Shown here piece by piece: positions 6,654 to 6,903 of a stretch of DNA of 6,903 nt. The position numbers and the translations under genes were made by a program. The DNA is from an uncultured Lachnospiraceae bacterium (GTDB taxonomy: Bacteria > Bacillota > Clostridia > Lachnospirales > Lachnospiraceae). How positions within the stretch are numbered: the first letter of the stretch is position 1; each line of letters starts with the position of its first letter. The stretch spans positions 1 through 6,903 of the forward strand of contig CACZTA010000080.1 of the NCBI GenBank assembly GCA_902783935.1, in the 5' to 3' direction. Below the pieces are notes generated by a model. The model made no database searches. It was given only the letters and a program-made list of their open reading frames with translations, and was not told the origin of the DNA.

Positions 6654-6660
6654 CTCCTTT
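6654..6660 (-). promoter_or_regulatory. Ribosome binding site that fixes the regulator start
   Basis: AAAGGAG on the minus strand is separated by 6 bases from ATG at 6647-6645. This near-ideal spacing sets the start at 6647. Confidence 0.85.
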
Positions 6661-6691
6661 CTGCGGGAAATATGATACCTGCTTTTGAACA

Positions 6692-6720
6692 AATATACGA
6701 TAAATCCTAGGAGAAAGCAA
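6692..6720 (-). promoter_or_regulatory. Sigma-A-type promoter of the regulator gene
   Basis: On the minus strand a -35 box TTGCTT (6720-6715) and a -10 box TATATT (6697-6692) are separated by exactly 17 bases. Transcription would start near 6685 and give a leader of roughly 38 bases before the ATG at 6647. A weaker alternative farther upstream (-10 TATACT at 6872-6867 with a poor -35 GTGATT) would give a leader of about 210 bases containing the inverted repeats. Confidence 0.65.
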
Positions 6721-6722
6721 TG

Positions 6723-6744
6723 CCGTCCGAGACCCTGCGGACGG
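6723..6744. repeat. Perfect 7-bp inverted repeat just upstream of the regulator promoter
   Basis: CCGTCCG (6723-6729) pairs with CGGACGG (6738-6744) across an 8-base loop. Its right arm overlaps the first arm of a longer stem formed by 6740-6754 with 6781-6795, so the two hairpins exclude each other. It lies next to the -35 box at 6715-6720, so it could also be an operator read as DNA. Only a weak T stretch follows on either strand, so a terminator is not favoured. Confidence 0.5.
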
Positions 6745-6826
6745 TTTCATCGGCTCTGTAAGCCGACCGCCGCAGAATGGGCCGAAGAAACCGTCTCCAG
6801 AAGCGCTTTTTCCTTATTTCATCGGC
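6745..6826. repeat. Three 10-bp repeats at exact 36-bp spacing in alternating orientation
   Basis: TTTCATCGGC occurs at 6745-6754 and 6817-6826 on the plus strand, and the near-identical TTTCTTCGGC on the minus strand at 6790-6781. Starts are exactly 36 bp apart. The middle copy can pair with either neighbour; with the right-hand extension of the first copy, 6740-6754 and 6781-6795 form 14 pairs of 15. A further hairpin, TCGGCT (6750-6755) with AGCCGA (6761-6766), competes. Possible roles are clustered binding sites for the winged-helix regulator or an RNA switch in a long leader. Confidence 0.6.
6793..6813 (-). promoter_or_regulatory. Candidate shared regulatory element, copy 2 (regulator upstream region)
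   Basis: On the minus strand the sequence is GGAAAAA, GCGCTTCT, GGAGAC. It matches the element at 758-780 at 20 of 21 positions once the 2-base CA insertion there is allowed for. It lies between the second and third 36-bp-spaced repeats, about 146-166 bases upstream of the regulator start and about 33 bases from the -35 box of the rightward promoter. Its role as an operator is inferred. Confidence 0.4.
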
Positions 6827-6845
6827 ATTTTGGGACCTGTTTTTA

Positions 6846-6874
6846 TTGAAATTCCGAGGGATTGACAGTATACT
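6846..6874 (+). promoter_or_regulatory. Rightward sigma-A-type promoter at the window edge
   Basis: TTGAAA (6846-6851) and TATACT (6869-6874) are separated by exactly 17 bases. Transcription would start near 6881 and run out of the window, so a gene divergent from the regulator probably begins just to the right. The -10 box lies in the palindrome AGTATACT (6867-6874), so the same bases also read as a -10 on the minus strand. Confidence 0.6.
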
Positions 6875-6903
6875 TTTCTTATAAGGATCAATCACATTTT
6901 CAA

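Noticed and set aside
6648..6692. Longer regulator starting at TTG 6692
   Set aside because: ATG 6647 has an ideally spaced AAAGGAG, whereas TTG 6692 coincides with the -10 box and has no ribosome site.
5721..6710. A 329-codon plus-strand open frame opposite the regulator gene
   Set aside because: It is fully antisense to the winged-helix regulator, shows no recognisable domain, and has the Gly/Ala/Asp-rich composition typical of the reverse complement of a real gene.
6862..6885. Promoter with -35 TTGACA at 6862-6867 and -10 TATAAG at 6880-6885
   Set aside because: The spacer is only 12 bases; the overlapping TTGAAA-N17-TATACT arrangement fits far better.
6707..6895. A 62-codon minus-strand frame starting with GTG upstream of the regulator
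   Set aside because: It has no ribosome binding site, is rich in Arg and Lys without a recognisable motif, and spans the inverted repeats and promoter elements.
1..6903. Mobile element, CRISPR array, toxin-antitoxin or phage-defence system
   Set aside because: No transposase, integrase, nuclease or spaced direct-repeat array is present; the three 36-bp-spaced motifs are only 10 bp long and alternate in orientation, unlike CRISPR repeats.

Overview
The window looks like a carbohydrate-utilisation locus from a Gram-positive anaerobe of the Clostridia, probably a gut Lachnospiraceae-type bacterium. This is inferred from strong AGGAG-type ribosome binding sites, moderate G+C, the CUT1-type sugar ABC transporter without its own ATPase gene, and the protein flavour. 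No rRNA, tRNA, CRISPR array, insertion sequence or phage gene is visible, and the genus cannot be fixed from the sequence.

Left part (1-5541, plus strand): a five-gene run, probably one operon. It contains the 3' part of a sugar-binding lipoprotein/solute-binding protein (1-553), two CUT1 permeases (828-1718 and 1722-2549), a multi-pass membrane protein of the acyltransferase-3 type (2546-3724, sharing ATGA with the second permease), and a cytoplasmic glycoside hydrolase family 2 enzyme (3745-5541). A nested hairpin with a T6 tract (681-752) lies between the binding-protein gene and the first permease. It probably makes the binding protein more abundant than the membrane subunits. The simplest model is that the binding protein captures a glycoside or oligosaccharide, the permease pair imports it using a shared ATPase encoded elsewhere, and the GH2 enzyme cleaves it in the cytoplasm. 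The acyltransferase-like protein is the odd member and its substrate is unknown.

Right part (5673-6903): a minus-strand regulator gene converges on the operon and ends in a terminator hairpin that overlaps its last codons. It encodes an ArsR-like winged helix followed by a beta-rich, aromatic-rich domain of about 200 residues, so it is more likely a carbohydrate-responsive regulator than a metal sensor. It has a good promoter at 6692-6720. A second good promoter (6846-6874) points rightwards out of the window, so a divergent gene probably lies just beyond the edge.

The most interesting signals are non-coding. A gapped 21-base element (20 matches) occurs both upstream of the permease genes (758-780, plus) and upstream of the regulator (6793-6813, minus), and may be a shared operator. 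In the regulator region three copies of a 10-base motif sit exactly 36 bp apart in alternating orientation and, with a flanking arm, form a chain of mutually exclusive hairpins. The regulator gene also carries an A8 run exactly at its domain boundary. No wholly new multi-gene system is evident; the locus is a sugar-uptake operon with an unusual acyltransferase and an unusual regulatory region.
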